Part shown: positions 62,673 through 64,000 of the stretch, one piece after another | How positions within the stretch are numbered: position 1 is the first letter of the stretch | Layout of the letters: every line of letters begins with the position of its first letter | NCBI GenBank assembly: GCA_963777895.1 | Contig: CAVZSF010000006.1 | Span: 93,793 to 157,792 of the forward strand | From: UBA2241 sp963777895 | Lineage (GTDB): Bacteria > Actinomycetota > Thermoleophilia > UBA2241 | Length of the DNA: 64,000 bases | Direction: 5' to 3' | Notes under the pieces: generated by a model | Databases searched by the model: none | What the model was told of the DNA's origin: nothing | The model's input: the letters and a program-made list of their open reading frames with translations, nothing else | Position numbers and translations under genes: made by a program

Positions 62673-62713
62673 TGTGGGCGCACGTGGATTCGAACCACGG
62701 ACCTCTTCAATTC
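62673..62713 (-). pseudogene. tRNA 3'-end fragment (probable attachment-site remnant)
   Basis: On the minus strand AATTGAAGAGGTCCGTGG, then TTCGAATCCACGTGCGCCCA gives the end of an anticodon stem, a variable loop AGGTC, a complete T-arm (CGTGG, TTCGAAT, CCACG) and the 3' acceptor strand TGCGCCCA. The matching 5' acceptor strand (GGGCGCA), D-arm and anticodon are absent. Integrative elements commonly duplicate exactly this part of a tRNA gene. The tRNA identity cannot be read. Confidence 0.65.
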
Positions 62714-62719
62714 GGGTCA

Positions 62720-64000
62720 CTACACCCTGACCCTGTCCTTACCGGCCCGCTTGGCTGCGTAGAGCGCGGCATCTGCACATGCGACCAGCTCGTCCATACT
62801 GGCAGCCGTGTCCGGGAACGACGCGATGCCGATGCTCACCGTCACAGTCACGGCGGCGTGGTCAGGTCCGACCGGGAATCGCGGTCGCGGCGATGCGTTG
62901 GCGTAGCCGCTCTGCCACCGCCGCCGCTCCCTCACGGTGTCCTTCGGCCGCCCGCGCGTCGTCCGCAGCCAGGTCCAAGCCGGAGCCTGTCTCAGCACGT
63001 GCATCGTCAGCCCCGCGACACGGCACCTGCCGGTCGCTGGTGTCGGGAAGGATGACGCAGAACTCCTCCCCGCCGTAGCGCGCCCCCAGGTCGCCGCCCT
63101 TGCGACACTCCTCCCTCATCAACGCGCCGATCAGTCGCAACACCTCGTCACCGGCGGGATGCCCGTAGGTGTCGTTGAGCGTCTTGAAGTCGTCGATGTC
63201 GAGCATCATGAGGGCGACCGAGGTGCCGCATCGCCTCCCGCGCTCGATCTCCTCGGCAAGACGGTCGTAGAAGCGCCGATGGTTGGCCAGGCCTGTGAGT
63301 CCGTCCGTCATCGCCAGGTCCTCGATCTGGGCATAGAGGCGGGCGTTGTTCAGGGCGATCGCGGCATGTTCGCCTAGTGCGCGCGCGAACGAGAGTTCGT
63401 CTTCACCGAACGTCCGGTCCTTCGAGCACGCGCTAAGTCGCATCGCACCGAGGATCTCGTCCTTCATCCTGAAGGGCACCCATGCGATGGCCTGCTCGCC
63501 CGTCGTCATCATGCGAGCTACGGTCCGTGCCGCGAGACACTCGTCGGAGCGCTGCTGGATGACAGACTCGCCGCGTCGGAGAAGAGCCGTCACCGTGTCG
63601 TCGATGGCGGCATCTGCGTCTGCCAGATCCTGGACGGTGACGAGCCCGCCGTCGGCCGCGCGCAGGGCGAAGACAGCGTCGTGGTCGGCCCATTCGTACA
63701 CGAGCGCCTGGTCCAGGAGGAGCGCCTTTGTGGCGAGGCCGGCCACGTCTCGCAGCAGCTCGACCCGGTTCAGCCGGGAGCCGATCACGCGCGTCGCTTC
63801 TGCGAGAGCAGCGAGCCAGCGATGCTGGTCCTCCTCACGGCGGTGAAGGCGGGCGTTGTGCAATGCCGCCGCTGCCTGCTCGCCGATCACTCGCGCCATG
63901 CGCACCTCGTCAGGCGTGAAGCTCCGTTCGCGCTCGGTCTCGACCAGGATCATCATGCCGAGCACCTCCTCGCGATAGACGAGCGGCACGCTCAGCCGTG
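62720..64000 (-). CDS. GAF-domain diguanylate-cyclase-like protein (GGDEF), partial and frameshifted
   Basis: It runs off the right edge. At least two GAF domains (VLGMMILVETERERSFTPDE, ALVYEWADHDAVFAL and FRMKDEILGAMRLSACSKDR) precede a GGDEF domain. The latter has MTDGLTGLANHRRFYDRLAE, LMMLDIDDFKTLNDTYGHPA and the catalytic loop ARYGGEEFCVILPDT. After that an atypical Arg/Ala-rich insertion of about 36 residues precedes VAERLRQRIAATAI. A shift near 62880 then leads to VTVTVSIGIASFPDTAASMD and a normal end at 62720. Predicted to make cyclic di-GMP under control of the GAF sensors. Confidence 0.87.

Noticed and set aside
30000..63000. Integron or phage integrase gene
   Set aside because: I looked for tyrosine-recombinase motifs in the accessory region and found none; only an integrase-tail-like sequence in the R repeats, which is too short to call.
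1..64000. CRISPR array
   Set aside because: No series of regularly spaced identical repeats was seen.

Overview
The window is 64 kb of very GC-rich bacterial DNA. The gene content fits a high-GC Gram-positive bacterium. It has the MurT/GatD lipid II amidation pair, MurJ, split glycine dehydrogenase subunits, twin-arginine lipoproteins, large MalT-like LuxR regulators, and DUF4389/DUF2510 membrane proteins. My best guess is a deep-branching actinobacterium of the Thermoleophilia type; no rRNA or complete tRNA is present to confirm it.

Layout. 1-2.7 kb: gcvPB (cut by the edge), gcvPA and gcvH on the minus strand behind a glycine riboswitch and terminator. 2.7-8.4 kb: cold-shock protein, secreted purple-acid-phosphatase-like enzyme, MalT-like regulator, lipoprotein. 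8.4-13.7 kb: envelope cluster (CapA-like, murJ, then divergent murT-gatD). 13.7-16 kb: ECF sigma/anti-sigma pair. 16-19 kb: small proteins, a DUF4389 protein and a glycosyltransferase. 19-24.3 kb: three tandem secreted-protein paralogues, a double SnoaL-like gene and a second sigma/anti-sigma pair, nearly all frame-disrupted. 24.4-33.5 kb: peptide-binding lipoprotein, GH99-like protein, a multiheme cytochrome with 14-16 heme sites, second cold-shock protein, redox enzyme, MFS carrier. 33.6-43 kb: EamA exporter, a complete oligopeptide ABC operon ending in a MoCo-sulfurase-like PLP enzyme, and a convergent amidohydrolase. 43-56.3 kb: secreted proteins, an XRE/membrane-protein operon with a readable promoter, and enzymes of several families (arginase-like, cupin, TolB-like), a PadR/membrane-protein pair, an aquaporin. 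56.3-62.7 kb: accessory region with gene remnants, attC-like sites carrying small cassette genes, an IS30-family element, an IS481-family element with a 15-bp target duplication, and a tRNA 3'-end fragment. 62.7-64 kb: a GAF-GGDEF protein cut by the right edge.

The most unusual structure is at 56.9-59.9 kb. Two imperfect palindromes have the full architecture expected of integron attC sites: R boxes, paired arms, and two extrahelical bases (T and G, six nucleotides apart) on the same strand. A third, decayed one lies next to them. Each intact site is followed 15-22 bp later, on the same strand, by a small gene. No integrase gene is visible, so this looks like a cassette cluster lacking an integrase.

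Reading caution. Many conserved genes are broken by single-base frameshifts, often one extra base in a 2-3 base run, as in the MFS carrier, the 7.8-kb lipoprotein, the IS30 transposase and the GatD-like gene. This looks more like residual consensus error, or slippage, than ordinary gene death. Coordinates for such genes span both frames. True remnants, where large domains are missing, are labelled pseudogenes.
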